Shown piece after piece: positions 53,640 to 63,013 of a DNA stretch of 64,000 nucleotides. The notes below the pieces were generated by a model. It worked only from the letters and a program-made list of their open reading frames with translations. It did no database searches and was not told where the DNA came from. The stretch is taken from assembly GCA_964562685.1 (NCBI GenBank), contig CAZLUP010000014.1, positions 1 to 64,000 on the forward strand, in the 5' to 3' direction. The translations under genes and the position numbers were made by a program. Every line of letters starts with the position of its first letter. Within the stretch, counting starts at the first letter, position 1. Origin of the DNA: Stanieria sp964562685 (GTDB taxonomy: Bacteria; Cyanobacteriota; Cyanobacteriia; Cyanobacteriales; Xenococcaceae).

Positions 53640-53987
53640 TTAATTAAGAGCGTATAAGCTCATAAAAAATAAAAATCCTAGAGCTAAAGCTCCAAAAATT
53701 AATAGATTCTTTTGGCCTGGGGTTAGGCGATTTACACCAAAACCGTAGTTGAGATTTTCTGCAAATCCAGATGGAGCTCCTTTAGCACCAATGTTGACAA
53801 ATTGAGTTTTACGCGCTTTACATACTGGACAACGCCAAGTATCGGGTAAATCCGTAAACAAAGTACCTGGAGAAATATTAGTTTGATTATCTCCTTTAGC
53901 AGGCTCATAGACATAACCGCAAGAACGGCATTCATAACTAGCTGGAGCTTGCTCGGCTAAAGTTTTTTCTTGACCTGGATTGCTCAT
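53640..53987 (-). CDS. rubA: Membrane-anchored rubredoxin
   Basis: A 115-residue protein with a rubredoxin domain at about 17-66: YECRSCGYVYEP and WRCPVCKARKTQF supply the four Cys for one iron. A linker of about 25 residues (APSGFAENLNYGFGVNRL) leads to a C-terminal membrane helix (NLLIFGALALGFLFFMSLY). RubA is needed for photosystem II and I assembly in oxygenic phototrophs. It is the first gene of the rubA-ycf48-psbEFLJ set. Confidence 0.97.
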   Translation of the reverse strand: MSNPGQEKTLAEQAPASYECRSCGYVYEPAKGDNQTNISPGTLFTDLPDTWRCPVCKARKTQFVNIGAKGAPSGFAENLNYGFGVNRLTPGQKNLLIFGALALGFLFFMSLYALN

Positions 53988-54196
53988 ATAAAAGAGTGGG
54001 TTTGATAAAAACTCAAATATTCAGAGTTATCTATTTGAAACAAATATTAAAATATCTATTAAGAATTATCGCATAAATAGTGACTGGGAACTGAGAACAA
54101 GGAATTTTTGCCTTTTCCCTGCTCTTCAGTTCCCGAATTTCTCAGCCCACCTTCAGTTGAGATTTTTTTTCTCGGATAAAGCTAACCAGTCTAGTC

Positions 54197-55555
54197 TCAA
54201 GTAGGGTTAATTCGTTCGAGAGTAGCTCCTAGTTGTCGTAATTTTCCTTCTATGTTGTCATAGCCTCGGTCGAGATGATGTAACCCTGATAAAATAGTTG
54301 TTCCTTCGGCTGCCAACCCAGCTAAAACCAAAGCAGCAGAGGCACGTAAATCACTTGCCATAACTGGCGCACCAGAAAGAAAAGAGACACCACGGATTAA
54401 AGCATGGTTGCTTTTAACTCGAATATCTGCACCCATTCGCTTTAACTCAGCCACATGACGAAGACGATTTTCAAAAACTGTTTCGCTAACGACACTATTG
54501 CCTTCACTAATACTAAGTAAAGCCATAAATTGTGCTTGCATATCGGTAGGAAATCCTGGATAAGGCAAGGTTTCAATATCTGTTGCTTTTAATTCACCAG
54601 GAACGATTCGCAAACGTTCTGCTTCTTCAGCAATAACTTGACAACCGATATCTTGTAATTTGGCAATAACTGGGGCTAAATGTTCGGCAATGACTGGAAA
54701 TAAGGATATTTCTGAACGAGTAATTGCTCCTGCCACTAAAAATGTTCCTGCTTCAATGCGGTCGGGAATGACACTGTATTTTATAGGATGTAAATTTTTA
54801 ACTCCAGAAATAATAATTGTATTAGTTCCTGCACCACTAATTTTTGCGCCCATTTGACAACAAAAATTCGCTAAGTCTACTACTTCTGGTTCTTGTGCAG
54901 CATTTTCAATTTTGGTTTCTCCTTCTGCTAGAGTTGCTGCCATCATAATAGTTTCGGTAGCACCAACACTAGGATAATCGAGAAAAATATTAGCTCCTTG
55001 AAGTCTCCTATTTCTTCCAACCACATTGGCATGAACAATGCCTGATTCAATGCGAACATTTGCCCCCATTGCTTGTAACCCTCGGACATGAAGATCTACC
55101 GGTCTAGCTCCAATCGCACAACCTCCTGGTAGGGGAATGCGAACCACGCCAAATCGACTAAGTAATGGACCGATAATAAAAAAACTTGCTCTTAATTGAG
55201 ATACGATGTCGTAAGGAGCTTTGGTGGGATCGATTTCAGTAGCGTTAATCTCAAAAATATTGTCTTTTTTAACAATTTTTGCACCTAAAGCCTTGAGAAG
55301 TTCGCTCATTCGCTTGATATCTACTAGATCAGGTACATTATGGAGTTGAGAATCTCCCTCACACAATAATGACCCTGCCATAAGTACCAGAGCAGAATTT
55401 TTTGCTCCACTAATTTTTACTTCTCCTTGCAGAGATGCTTTACCAACAATTTTTAATCGGGGTTGGTCTTCTGCTGAGACAAGTGGAGTTTGTGTTAATT
55501 TTAGAGATAGGTTAATGGCTTTATCCTCCAAACTGAATGAGAAAAAATTAAACAA
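54197..55555 (-). CDS. murA: UDP-N-acetylglucosamine 1-carboxyvinyltransferase
   Basis: The 452-residue protein is MurA, the first committed enzyme of peptidoglycan synthesis, adding enolpyruvate to UDP-GlcNAc. The active-site Cys is C146 in PLPGGCAIGARPVDLH, the fosfomycin target. K52 and N53 of ISGAKNSAL are the substrate-binding pair. The conserved part starts near residue 33, so there is an extension of about 30 residues (NFFSFSLEDKAINLSLKL); no internal start is available. An inverted repeat lies past the stop at 54086-54134. Confidence 0.96.
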   Translation of the reverse strand: MFNFFSFSLEDKAINLSLKLTQTPLVSAEDQPRLKIVGKASLQGEVKISGAKNSALVLMAGSLLCEGDSQLHNVPDLVDIKRMSELLKALGAKIVKKDNIFEINATEIDPTKAPYDIVSQLRASFFIIGPLLSRFGVVRIPLPGGCAIGARPVDLHVRGLQAMGANVRIESGIVHANVVGRNRRLQGANIFLDYPSVGATETIMMAATLAEGETKIENAAQEPEVVDLANFCCQMGAKISGAGTNTIIISGVKNLHPIKYSVIPDRIEAGTFLVAGAITRSEISLFPVIAEHLAPVIAKLQDIGCQVIAEEAERLRIVPGELKATDIETLPYPGFPTDMQAQFMALLSISEGNSVVSETVFENRLRHVAELKRMGADIRVKSNHALIRGVSFLSGAPVMASDLRASAALVLAGLAAEGTTILSGLHHLDRGYDNIEGKLRQLGATLERINPT

Positions 55556-55702
55556 TTAAGTAGTTGAGAAATAAGAAAAATTTGGTTTAGATTTTACCTG
55601 AAATTAACTAAACTAATTGAATGATTGAGAATGTAATGTTAATTGCTTTCTTGACATAGTTTATTTGCTAAATGATAATGGTAATTTGTGTGTAGATATT
55701 TC

Positions 55703-55787
55703 GCGGAACTGGCGGAATTGGTAGACGCGCTAGATTCAGGTTCTAGTGTTCGTTTAGAACTTCCGGGTTCAAGTCCCGGGTTCCGCA
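55703..55787 (+). tRNA. trnL-CAG: tRNA-Leu(CAG)
   Basis: GCGGAAC (55703-55709) pairs with GTTCCGC (55780-55786). The anticodon stem-loop CTAGA-TTCAGGT-TCTAG gives anticodon CAG. A long variable arm follows, as in class II tRNAs for leucine, and the T arm is CCGGG-TTCAAGT-CCCGG. The D loop contains GGTAGACGCG. The CCA end is not encoded; the discriminator base is A, as for leucine. Confidence 0.97.
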
Positions 55788-55844
55788 TTTGCACCTAAGT
55801 ATCACCTTGTTTTCTAGGATTCGTCAAGGGTTGGTGGTAAGGCA

Positions 55845-56630
55845 ATGCTTACCAGTATTAAAAATCCTCTCATCAAGCAACTTCGTAAACTTCATCGTAG
55901 TAGAGAAAGACAAAAACAAAATTTATTACTACTAGAAGGAACTAATTTACTCACGGCAGCTTGTCAGGTAAATTATGAGCTTATTACAGTTTGTTGTACT
56001 CCTAAATGGCAACAAAATCATCAGCAATTATGGCAGAAAATTTCCCAACAAGCACTAAAAACAGAATTAGTTTCTCCAGAAGTTTTAGCTGCGATCGCAA
56101 CTACAATTAATCCTGATGGCATAGTAGCAACAGCAGTCAGAAAAGTGCCACAACGACTAACTCAAGAAAAAATCAGTTTGGGGTTAGTCTTAGAAAGGCT
56201 ACAAGATCCTGGTAACTTGGGGACGATTATTCGTACGGCAGTGGCAACAAATGTAGATGGTATTTGGTTGAGTCAGGATAGTGTTGATTTTGATAATCCT
56301 AAAGTATTAAGAGCGTCGGTAGGAGAATGGTTTAAGTTACCGATGGTAGTCAGTCAAAATCTGACGGAGGAGATCCAACAATTTAAACAACAGGGTATTC
56401 AAATAATTGCGACTTTACCTCAAGCAACGACGACATATTGGGAAATAGATTTTCATTGTCCTACGATCATTTTACTGGGTAATGAAGGGGCTGGATTGTC
56501 AGAAGAATTGATTAAGTTAGCAGATTGTCAAGTTACAATTCCTTTGAGTAATCAAGTTGAATCTTTAAATGTTGGGATCACGAGTGCTTTATTATTATAC
56601 GAAGCTCAACGACAGCATCAAGAATTTTGA
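55845..56630 (+). CDS. TrmH/SpoU-family RNA methyltransferase
   Basis: The 261-residue protein has an N-terminal RNA-binding (SpoU-sub-bind) part (MLTSIKNPLIKQLRKLHRSR) and a SPOUT methyltransferase domain with the three family motifs: ERLQDPGNLGTIIRTA, IILLGNEGAGLSEEL and VTIPLSNQVESLNVGITSA. The enzyme 2'-O-methylates a ribose in rRNA or tRNA; the precise site is unknown. It lies 57 bases after tRNA-Leu on the same strand. The ATG at 55845 is the family start. Confidence 0.94.
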   Translation: MLTSIKNPLIKQLRKLHRSRERQKQNLLLLEGTNLLTAACQVNYELITVCCTPKWQQNHQQLWQKISQQALKTELVSPEVLAAIATTINPDGIVATAVRKVPQRLTQEKISLGLVLERLQDPGNLGTIIRTAVATNVDGIWLSQDSVDFDNPKVLRASVGEWFKLPMVVSQNLTEEIQQFKQQGIQIIATLPQATTTYWEIDFHCPTIILLGNEGAGLSEELIKLADCQVTIPLSNQVESLNVGITSALLLYEAQRQHQEF

Positions 56631-56790
56631 GACTTTTAATCTAAGCATAGTTGTGTTTTTTTTAGTCTTTAACCCTCTCTTAGGATCGGGCTGATACTCT
56701 AGCATGGTGCTGATTATTAAAAAAACTAGCTACTATTTGTCTAGAAAATAAATTTTTACCTCATACTGCTAGAGGCTTGCCAAATTAGTC

Positions 56791-58947
56791 ATGACTACTA
56801 CTAAAGATACGACCAAAGCTATCGATCTTAATGACCCTAAATACTATTTCAATCGTGAACTGAGTTGGGTAGAATTCAATCGTCGAGTTTTGCATGAAGC
56901 CATCGATTCTAGGACACCTTTATTAGAAAGACTCAAGTTTATGGCAATTTTTAGCTCTAACCTCGATGAGTTTTTTATGGTCAGAGTAGCAGCTTTAAAA
57001 CAGCAAGTAGAAGCAGGAGTAACGAAATTAACACCAGATGGTCGTACACCAAGTCAACAATTAAAAGACCTTAGCGATCGCTTGAAACCTTTAGTTCAAC
57101 AACAGCATCAACATTTTGAAAAGGTTTTAAAATCTGAATTGGGAAAACAAGGTATTTATTTCCTTGATTATCTCGATCTTAACCAAGAACAAAGAACTTA
57201 TCTCAATCGCTTATTTGAAGAAAATATCTTTCCAGTACTTACTCCGCTAGCAGTCGATCCTTCTCATCCCTTTCCCTATATTTCTAACCTTAGTCTTAAT
57301 TTAGCAGTAGTAGTTAAAGATCCTGAAACAAAAGAAGAACTATTTGCCAGAATTAAAGTTCCTAAAGTTTTACCTCGATTTGTGGCTTTACCAGAGGAAT
57401 TGCGACAGCGACAAAAAGGCAAGCCTTCTCATTGGACTGGTGTCCCTTTGGAACAAATTATTACTCACAATCTAGAATATCTTTTTCCTGGGATGAACAT
57501 TCAGGAATGTTATGCCTTTCGAGTAACTCGTAATGCTGATATTGCCGTAGAAGAAGACGAAGCTGATGATTTGTTACTAGCAATTGAACAAGAATTGCAT
57601 AAGCGTCGTATTGGTGGTTCAGCGGTAAGAGTAGAACTACAAGCTTCAACTCCAGAAAATGTTCGTTCAACTATTATCAAAGAATTGGATTTAAGTGAAC
57701 AGGATGTTTATGATGTAGATGGTTTATTAGGACTTGGAGATTTGATGTCTTTGATGTCCTTACCCTTGCCAGAATTGAAAGATAAGCCGTGGAATTCGGT
57801 TTTACCGCCTCGATTGCACCGATTACAAGAATTAGATTATCTGAATAACAATGAAGCTGGTGAAGATTTTTTTAGTTTGATCCGAGAAAAAGATTTATTA
57901 GTACATCATCCTTATCATTCTTTTAGTGGTACAGTACAGCGTTTTATTACCCAAGCAGCCCACGATCCCAATGTCTTGGCAATTAAAATGACTTTGTATC
58001 GTACTTCGGGGGATTCTCCGATTGTTAAAGCTTTGATTGCTGCTGCGGAAAATGGGAAACAAGTAGCGGTATTAGTGGAATTAAAAGCTCGTTTTGATGA
58101 AGAGAATAATATTCTTTGGGCAAAGAAATTAGAAAAAGCTGGTGTTCATGTAGTTTATGGCTTAGTTGGCTTAAAAACTCATACGAAAGTAGTTTTAGTA
58201 GTTCGTCAAGAACAAAATAAAATACGTCGCTACGTCCATATTGGCACGGGTAATTACAATCCTAAAACAGCCAGAATTTACACAGATTTGGGTTTATTAA
58301 GTTGTAGAGATGATTTGGGGGCAGATTTAACTGATTTGTTTAATTTCCTCACTGGTTACTCTCGCCAAAAATCCTACCGCAAATTATTAGTTGCCCCAGT
58401 TAATTTACGCGATCGCATGATTGCCATGATCCACCGAGAAATTGAACACTGTCAAAAGGGTGGTACTGGTAGAATTGTCGCCAAAATGAACGCTTTAGTG
58501 GATCCACCAGTGATTAGATCTCTCTACGAAGCTTCTCAAGCAGGAGTAGAAATTGACTTAATTATTAGAGGTATTTGTTGTTTACGTCCTGGAGTTAAAG
58601 ATATTAGCGAAAATATTCGCATTATCAGTATTATTGGTCGTTTTTTAGAACATTCTCGGATTTTCTATTTCCACAACGGTGGACAAGAAGAAGTGTATAT
58701 TGGTAGTGCTGATTGGATGACTCGCAATCTTAGTCGTCGAGTTGAAGCGGTAACGCCAATTGAAGAGCCTGAAATTGTTCAGGATTTGCAAGAAATTTTG
58801 GGTATTATGTTGGCTGATTCTCGTCAAGCTTGGGAGTTGCAGCCTGATGGCAGTTATATTCAAAGACAGCCCCCCGAAGGTAGTCAAGCTCAAAGTACTC
58901 ATGAGATTTTGATGGAGATGGCAGAGCAATCTATTAAGATAACTTAG
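56791..58947 (+). CDS. ppk1: Polyphosphate kinase 1
   Basis: The 718-residue protein is PPK1, which makes polyphosphate from ATP. YFNRELSWVEFNRRVLHEA is the N-terminal signature; the catalytic His is in GLKTHTKVVLVVR and the second phospholipase D-like half holds IYIGSADWMTRNLSRR-like VYIGSADWMTRNLSRR. Length is typical. It starts at ATG 56791 and is monocistronic; the convergent response regulator gene ends 16 bases downstream. Confidence 0.97.
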   Translation: MTTTKDTTKAIDLNDPKYYFNRELSWVEFNRRVLHEAIDSRTPLLERLKFMAIFSSNLDEFFMVRVAALKQQVEAGVTKLTPDGRTPSQQLKDLSDRLKPLVQQQHQHFEKVLKSELGKQGIYFLDYLDLNQEQRTYLNRLFEENIFPVLTPLAVDPSHPFPYISNLSLNLAVVVKDPETKEELFARIKVPKVLPRFVALPEELRQRQKGKPSHWTGVPLEQIITHNLEYLFPGMNIQECYAFRVTRNADIAVEEDEADDLLLAIEQELHKRRIGGSAVRVELQASTPENVRSTIIKELDLSEQDVYDVDGLLGLGDLMSLMSLPLPELKDKPWNSVLPPRLHRLQELDYLNNNEAGEDFFSLIREKDLLVHHPYHSFSGTVQRFITQAAHDPNVLAIKMTLYRTSGDSPIVKALIAAAENGKQVAVLVELKARFDEENNILWAKKLEKAGVHVVYGLVGLKTHTKVVLVVRQEQNKIRRYVHIGTGNYNPKTARIYTDLGLLSCRDDLGADLTDLFNFLTGYSRQKSYRKLLVAPVNLRDRMIAMIHREIEHCQKGGTGRIVAKMNALVDPPVIRSLYEASQAGVEIDLIIRGICCLRPGVKDISENIRIISIIGRFLEHSRIFYFHNGGQEEVYIGSADWMTRNLSRRVEAVTPIEEPEIVQDLQEILGIMLADSRQAWELQPDGSYIQRQPPEGSQAQSTHEILMEMAEQSIKIT

Positions 58948-58962
58948 TTCAGATCGCTTTAA

Positions 58963-59358
58963 TTATTCTGGTATGGTTTGCAACCAATCATCTAAAATTT
59001 TGATTAATTTGTCTAGGTCGATTGGTTTACTCAGATAGTCATCCATCCCTGCATTTAAGCATTTTTGGCGATCGCCATTCATAACATGGGCAGTTAAACC
59101 GATAATAATAGTGTGGCGTTGAGAAGCTTCTCGTTGACGAATTATACGTGTAGCTTCGTAACCGTCCATTTCTGGCATTTGGCAATCCATTAAAATTACA
59201 TCGTATTCTTTTTGTTCTAGAAGAGCGATCGCTTCTCGACCATTACTTACCCAATCTGGCTGATAACCAATAGCTTGCAGCATAATCATTAATAATTCAC
59301 GATTATCAGGATAGTCTTCAACTATGAGCAAGCGCACAGATTGAGAAGATTTGGTCAT
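58963..59358 (-). CDS. Single-domain response regulator (REC)
   Basis: A 131-residue REC domain: LLIVEDYPDNRELL, VILMDCQMPEMDGYEATRII with the phospho-Asp, IGLTAHVMNGD and YLSKPIDLDKL. The sequence style (MDCQMPEMDGYEATR) is that of REC domains in hybrid kinases, not CheY. No partner kinase is adjacent. ATG 59356-59358 begins MTKSSQSVRL. It probably acts as a diffusible phospho-relay partner of a hybrid kinase elsewhere. Confidence 0.92.
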   Translation of the reverse strand: MTKSSQSVRLLIVEDYPDNRELLMIMLQAIGYQPDWVSNGREAIALLEQKEYDVILMDCQMPEMDGYEATRIIRQREASQRHTIIIGLTAHVMNGDRQKCLNAGMDDYLSKPIDLDKLIKILDDWLQTIPE

Positions 59359-59914
59359 AGTTTTTCCAATAATTGAAGTTAATTAAATGTGATTGAGTTA
59401 ATTTGGTAACAGGTTTAGATTGTTCTAAAGCAATGCTAGAATAGTATCCTTGAATAAAATTAATATATTTTAAAACAAAATTAATTTAATAATTACTTAT
59501 TTTTACTCTACAAAAATTTTAAAAGTTTAAGCGAACAACTACAAAAAAATATTTAAACAAAAATATATAAAACGGTAGATGCGTAATTCAATTAGTTAAT
59601 TCAAATTATTCTTCTTGGTTATACTTAAAATAAAAATACTCTTCATCCATTAATTAACAAGTTACAGCTTAAAGTTTTTAGCCTTTAAAATAAAAAGCTA
59701 CAATCTAACTAAAACAAAAGATAAAAATAATAGTATTAATTAATAAATATCTTTTGTTGGTTTAATAACTATTAAAACACTATATATAATTTAATTAAAC
59801 GATTTTTAGAGTACGCGCAAAAAAAATAATCCAAGCCAAATTTGATAGTTGACTTAGATTAACTCCTGGCAAATATTAGATTTGCTTTACAAAAATGAGA
59901 AATTTATCAAACAA
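59359..59914. other. Very AT-rich intergenic region
   Basis: About 556 bases with very low GC between the HLIP gene and the response regulator gene. No gene, RNA or clear hairpin was found. It should include the promoter of the response regulator at its left end. Confidence 0.55.
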
Positions 59915-60112
59915 TTAAAAACCAAGCCAGTGAATAAAGCTTTGTCCTGTGTTCAATTCAATAATTAACGCAATTAAAAAACCAATCATGGCTAATCTAC
60001 CGTTCCAAATTTCGGCACTAGGATTAGAACCAAATTGAAACTTAGTTGCAAATTCACCGTATTTGCGTTGTGCTTGTTCAGCATAATAGTTGGTTGGATC
60101 TTGATTTTCCAT
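59915..60112 (-). CDS. hli: High-light-inducible protein (chlorophyll a/b-binding-like)
   Basis: A 65-residue protein from ATG 60110-60112; six codons upstream lies another possible start. The chlorophyll-binding helix is AEIWNGRLAMIGFLIALIIE, with the E-x-x-N-G-R-x-A-M-x-G-F signature. The N-terminal YYAEQAQRKYGEFATKFQF is typical of the HliC/HliA group. HLIPs bind chlorophyll and carotenoid and protect photosystem assembly under high light. No HLR1 motif was recognised upstream. Confidence 0.95.
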   Translation of the reverse strand: MENQDPTNYYAEQAQRKYGEFATKFQFGSNPSAEIWNGRLAMIGFLIALIIELNTGQSFIHWLGF

Positions 60113-60130
60113 AATTCCTGTTTTTTCCAA

Positions 60131-60451
60131 AACTAAAGTTAATAATGTGTTACTTACATATTTAACTTAATAAAAGTTTATAAGATTGTTTTCTATCGTT
60201 AGTTATAGATTTTAATTTTTTTGTTATTTTACGTATTATTCGATACTTTCTCGACGACAATTAACTAACTTAGTTAAGAATGTTTGATGAATTTTATTTT
60301 TTAATCTAATTCAGTCTCAAAAAATACTAAATATCAATTTTAAAATGTTATTTATTTAACAAAAAATAACACAGTCAATTTATGATATTTTCAATGAATG
60401 CCGATTCAAAACAAAAATAAATAACCTCTGTAGATAAAAAGAATTATAAGC
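60131..60451. other. AT-rich intergenic region upstream of hli
   Basis: About 320 bases with no gene. It must carry the hli promoter, but no box is clear. It runs into the GC-rich repeat at 60452. Confidence 0.5.
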
Positions 60452-60487
60452 GCGATCACGAAGTGCCTCAGCTTCGCTGAGACCGCG
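60452..60487. repeat. GC-rich repeat, left copy flanking hicBA
   Basis: 36 bases that match the reverse complement of 61065-61100 at 34 positions. It contains the palindrome CAGCTTCGCTG and further GC-rich hairpin-prone sequence to about 60533. It ends just after the hicA stop codon region. Confidence 0.85.
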
Positions 60488-60535
60488 GATGCGCCAGGCG
60501 AAATTTGACCGCTTCACTGCGCCTTCGGTATCGCA

Positions 60536-60715
60536 TTATTCGGCATTTAAGCTTTTGAGAATTTTCTTGGCTAAAGCTTCTTTAATCTCTGTATGTCTCG
60601 GTATAGCTTCAACAATGCCTGTTTGAGGATTAATCCAAAGGGAATGAGAAGCACCTTCTCGTTTAAGATAACAACCAGCCTTACGCAACTTTTTTTCTAA
60701 TTCTTTACGTTTCAT
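60536..60715 (-). CDS. hicA: HicA-type mRNA interferase toxin
   Basis: A 59-residue protein, MKRKELEKKLRKAGCYLKRE followed by GASHSLWINPQTG and IPRHTEIKEALAKKILKSL. The GxSHxxW motif carries the catalytic His of HicA, a double-stranded-RNA-binding-fold ribonuclease toxin. Its ATG (60713-60715) overlaps the TGA of hicB as ATGA, so translation is coupled. Antitoxin-first order is one of the two known arrangements. The stop codon lies next to a GC-rich repeat. Confidence 0.93.
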   Translation of the reverse strand: MKRKELEKKLRKAGCYLKREGASHSLWINPQTGIVEAIPRHTEIKEALAKKILKSLNAE

Positions 60716-60930
60716 GGAATTGAGATGGTTTCCTCAATTGCTTCTTTCGGTAGCCCCCTTCTAATATCTGTCAAACGGTCTTCAATAATGATTTGAATAG
60801 CACTTTTCAAACTTTCTTTAGCTTCCTCGATAGTTTCACCTTGACCATTTGCACCAGGAATTTCTGGACAAATAGCCCAGTATCCACCTTCTGTTGCTGT
60901 CTCAATGATTGCTGTCAACTCTGCTTTCAT
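60712..60930 (-). CDS. hicB: HicB-type antitoxin
   Basis: A 72-residue protein with the HicB N-terminal fold: ELTAIIETATEGGYWAICPE followed by IPGANGQGETIEEAKESLKS. It is short and lacks the C-terminal DNA-binding domain of larger HicB proteins. It should neutralise the HicA encoded next to it. ATG 60928-60930. Confidence 0.93.
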   Translation of the reverse strand: MKAELTAIIETATEGGYWAICPEIPGANGQGETIEEAKESLKSAIQIIIEDRLTDIRRGLPKEAIEETISIP

Positions 60931-61327
60931 ATAAATTTTCTTAGATGCTCATCGTAGTATTATTAACTATGATACGGTTTCTGGATTTAAGTTTAATTCG
61001 CGAGAGGTTCGCTCTCTGCGAGACCCTTCGGGTAGAAAACCGCGGTTAGCTCCGCAGGCGCGTACGCGGTCTCAGCGAAGCTAAGGCACTTCGCGATCGC
61101 TTTTATCTCTATATTCTAATTTTATACGGGGATACACTAAACGAAGCCTCACTGCACAGTACCAGTCTAAATTCTTCAATTTAGTAGATTCACGGATGAG
61201 TAAATTTGCCGAGATGAATAGAATAGACGAGTTAACACTTAATTAATTTCATCTATCAAAGTGACTAACTAAAACTAAAGAAAAAAATTGCACTTCCTAT
61301 CCTATTAATCACACAGGCAAACAAACC
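60931..61327. other. Intergenic region with GC-rich repeat
   Basis: The left part holds the hicBA promoter; 61002-61100 is GC-rich hairpin-prone repeat DNA (GAGAG-GTTCG-CTCTC and others); 61101-61327 is AT-rich and must carry the promoter of the gene at 61328. No further gene was recognised. Confidence 0.5.
61065..61100. repeat. GC-rich repeat, right copy flanking hicBA (inverted)
   Basis: Inverted relative to 60452-60487 with two mismatches over 36 bases; it ends in a HIP1-type GCGATCGC. Together the two copies flank the hicBA pair. Confidence 0.85.
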
Positions 61328-61813
61328 ATGAAAAAGATAACCTATCAAGCTACATTAGGTGAATTAGCTCTTTTAGTTACAACTACCGACTATAGCAATC
61401 CTGAACTCGCTGAAAATATGCTTCAGTTTGGAGTTACTTCTCCAATAGTTTTGATTTCCAATGGCACGAAAAGCAAATTTGGAATGAAAAAAATTACTGT
61501 GAAAGATGGAGCAAAAAGACTTAATTTGGCTGCAAAGAATCCAGAAATAGCCAAATTAGTTGCCCAAGTTATTCTCATGGACGATTCCGTAGATTATGTT
61601 CCAGAAGTTAAAAATACCAGTCCATCTACTAATAATATTGATGATTATAAATGTCATGATATTTATAGTTGGAAAAACGAAAAAAGAAATATTTCTGAGC
61701 ATTGTACAGCAGAAAATTTAGGGAAAAAATATGGAATTAGAGTTCAATATCTCTATCCTGTAATCAAAGGCAAACTGAAATCTGCTAGAGGGTGGAGTTT
61801 GGTCGAGATTTAA
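61328..61813 (+). CDS. Unknown protein with NUMOD-like C-terminal motif
   Basis: A 161-residue protein of unknown function. The N-terminal part (about 1-85; YQATLGELALLVTTTDYSNP, FGVTSPIVLISNGTKSKFGM) is not recognised. The C-terminal stretch AENLGKKYGIRVQYLYPVIK followed by GKLKSARGWSLVEI resembles the NUMOD-type helix-turn-helix seen in homing endonucleases and phage proteins (xxGxxxxxLxxVIxGKxKxxxGWxL). It might be a DNA-binding accessory or phage-derived protein. It stands alone beside a toxin-antitoxin locus. Function is open. Confidence 0.65.
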   Translation: MKKITYQATLGELALLVTTTDYSNPELAENMLQFGVTSPIVLISNGTKSKFGMKKITVKDGAKRLNLAAKNPEIAKLVAQVILMDDSVDYVPEVKNTSPSTNNIDDYKCHDIYSWKNEKRNISEHCTAENLGKKYGIRVQYLYPVIKGKLKSARGWSLVEI

Positions 61814-61858
61814 TTTTTAAATTTTGACTTTTAATTTTTAATTTAACCAAGATAAAAT

Positions 61859-62431
61859 CTATTGTTCAGGTTGTAGTTCTTGAATAACACGACCAGTAGT
61901 AACAAATGAAATTCCTTGTTGCGATCGCGTGGCAATCATTAATGCTTCGATGACAGGTTCGGTAACTTGTTGATCTGCGATCCACTCTACAATAAAATTT
62001 GCTCCTGAACCGCCAGTTTCATCTTGTTCGGGAATAAAAAATTCCGTGCTTGCCAGTGGGGCAAGTTTGAGATTTCCTTGCGTATATTCTTTGACAAGTT
62101 TTCCTCCCGAATTGTAATAGCGAACAGAGCGAATTACAATCGGATGACTCAAGCTAGTATTCTGGATATTCAAGGTTATGGCTAAAAGATATTTTTGTCC
62201 ATTGCCATGGTAAGCATGAGAGTAAACAGGAATATAAATTATTTGTCCCTGACTAATTTCAATGATATTAGAGGTTACTGATACGCCTTCTTCATTTTCT
62301 GTAATGCGCGTTAGAGTATTGGTCTGAGAAGATGAATTATTGGGATTAGATGAAATATTTTTTTCTGCGTTACAGGCAGCCAAGAGTAGTACGCTTATTA
62401 AAACAATAATGACAACTTTCCACTTGCTCAT
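61859..62431 (-). CDS. DUF3124 lipoprotein
   Basis: A 190-residue protein with an N-terminal lipoprotein signal (VVIIVLISVLLLAACNAEKN; the Cys is the lipid site). The DUF3124 core follows: GQIIYIPVYSHAYHGNGQKY, LAITLNIQNTSLSHPIVIRS and YYNSGGKLVKEYTQG. It is a periplasmic or envelope beta-domain protein with no known function. It lies 48 bases after the interrupted membrane gene on the same strand, so they may be one operon. Confidence 0.87.
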   Translation of the reverse strand: MSKWKVVIIVLISVLLLAACNAEKNISSNPNNSSSQTNTLTRITENEEGVSVTSNIIEISQGQIIYIPVYSHAYHGNGQKYLLAITLNIQNTSLSHPIVIRSVRYYNSGGKLVKEYTQGNLKLAPLASTEFFIPEQDETGGSGANFIVEWIADQQVTEPVIEALMIATRSQQGISFVTTGRVIQELQPEQ

Positions 62432-62479
62432 GGCTTTAATTCTCCTGGTAAATAAACGCTTTTTAAGTAATTATTATAT

Positions 62480-63013
62480 TCAGACAATAATTTGCCACAT
62501 TGCGATCGCTAAAGTTATGGTAACTAGATGTTGTGGTAATAGTAGTTTTAACGGTTGACGGGCAATTTTTTGAGTTAAAAGAATTGAGAATAAGACACCC
62601 AAAATTAAACTGACTCCTTGCAAAAAAGCAATTACCGCAGGATGAGCAACTACAACAGGTAAAGTAGTACCATTTAATCCAAAGGTAGCAAAAGCAACGG
62701 GCAAAATTCTACCGCCTTCGCTCAATCCTAAACGTAAATAATAAGCTAAATTTCCTGCTAAAACTAGTGGTAAATAACCGTAGGCTAGTTGTACAAATTG
62801 TAGAGATTTGATTTTACCTTTGGCTTTAGTTACTAAACGAATCAAACCATGGGCAAGTAGTGGTAAAAGCACTGGTAAACTCAGTACAGCAACAGAAATT
62901 AGTGCATGATTAGCAAATTTTTCTAAATGGAAATTCCAGCCAAAATACTTTTCTATTTCTGGTAAACGATGTAAAAATACTACATTTAAAAGTAAAAATA
63001 ATAAAGCAACTTC
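62480..63013 (-). pseudogene. C-terminal membrane part of the AAA+/polyferredoxin protein, cut off by an in-frame stop
   Basis: Directly after the TAA at 63014-63016 the same frame stays open for 177 codons: EVALLLFLLLNVVFLHRLPE, then ALISVAVLSLPVLLPLLAHG, LAYGYLPLVLAGNLAYYLRL, and a last helix ending AIAMWQIIV. Five membrane helices are predicted. No ATG, GTG or TTG occurs before a GTG at 62872, which would cut the first two helices. So this is best read as the natural C-terminal part of the upstream gene, now separated by a nonsense codon. Confidence 0.75.

Noticed and set aside
54086..54134. Inverted repeat GGGAACTGA / TCAGTTCCC downstream of murA
   Set aside because: The long loop and lack of a T-run on the minus strand make a terminator call weak; similar words are filler repeats elsewhere.
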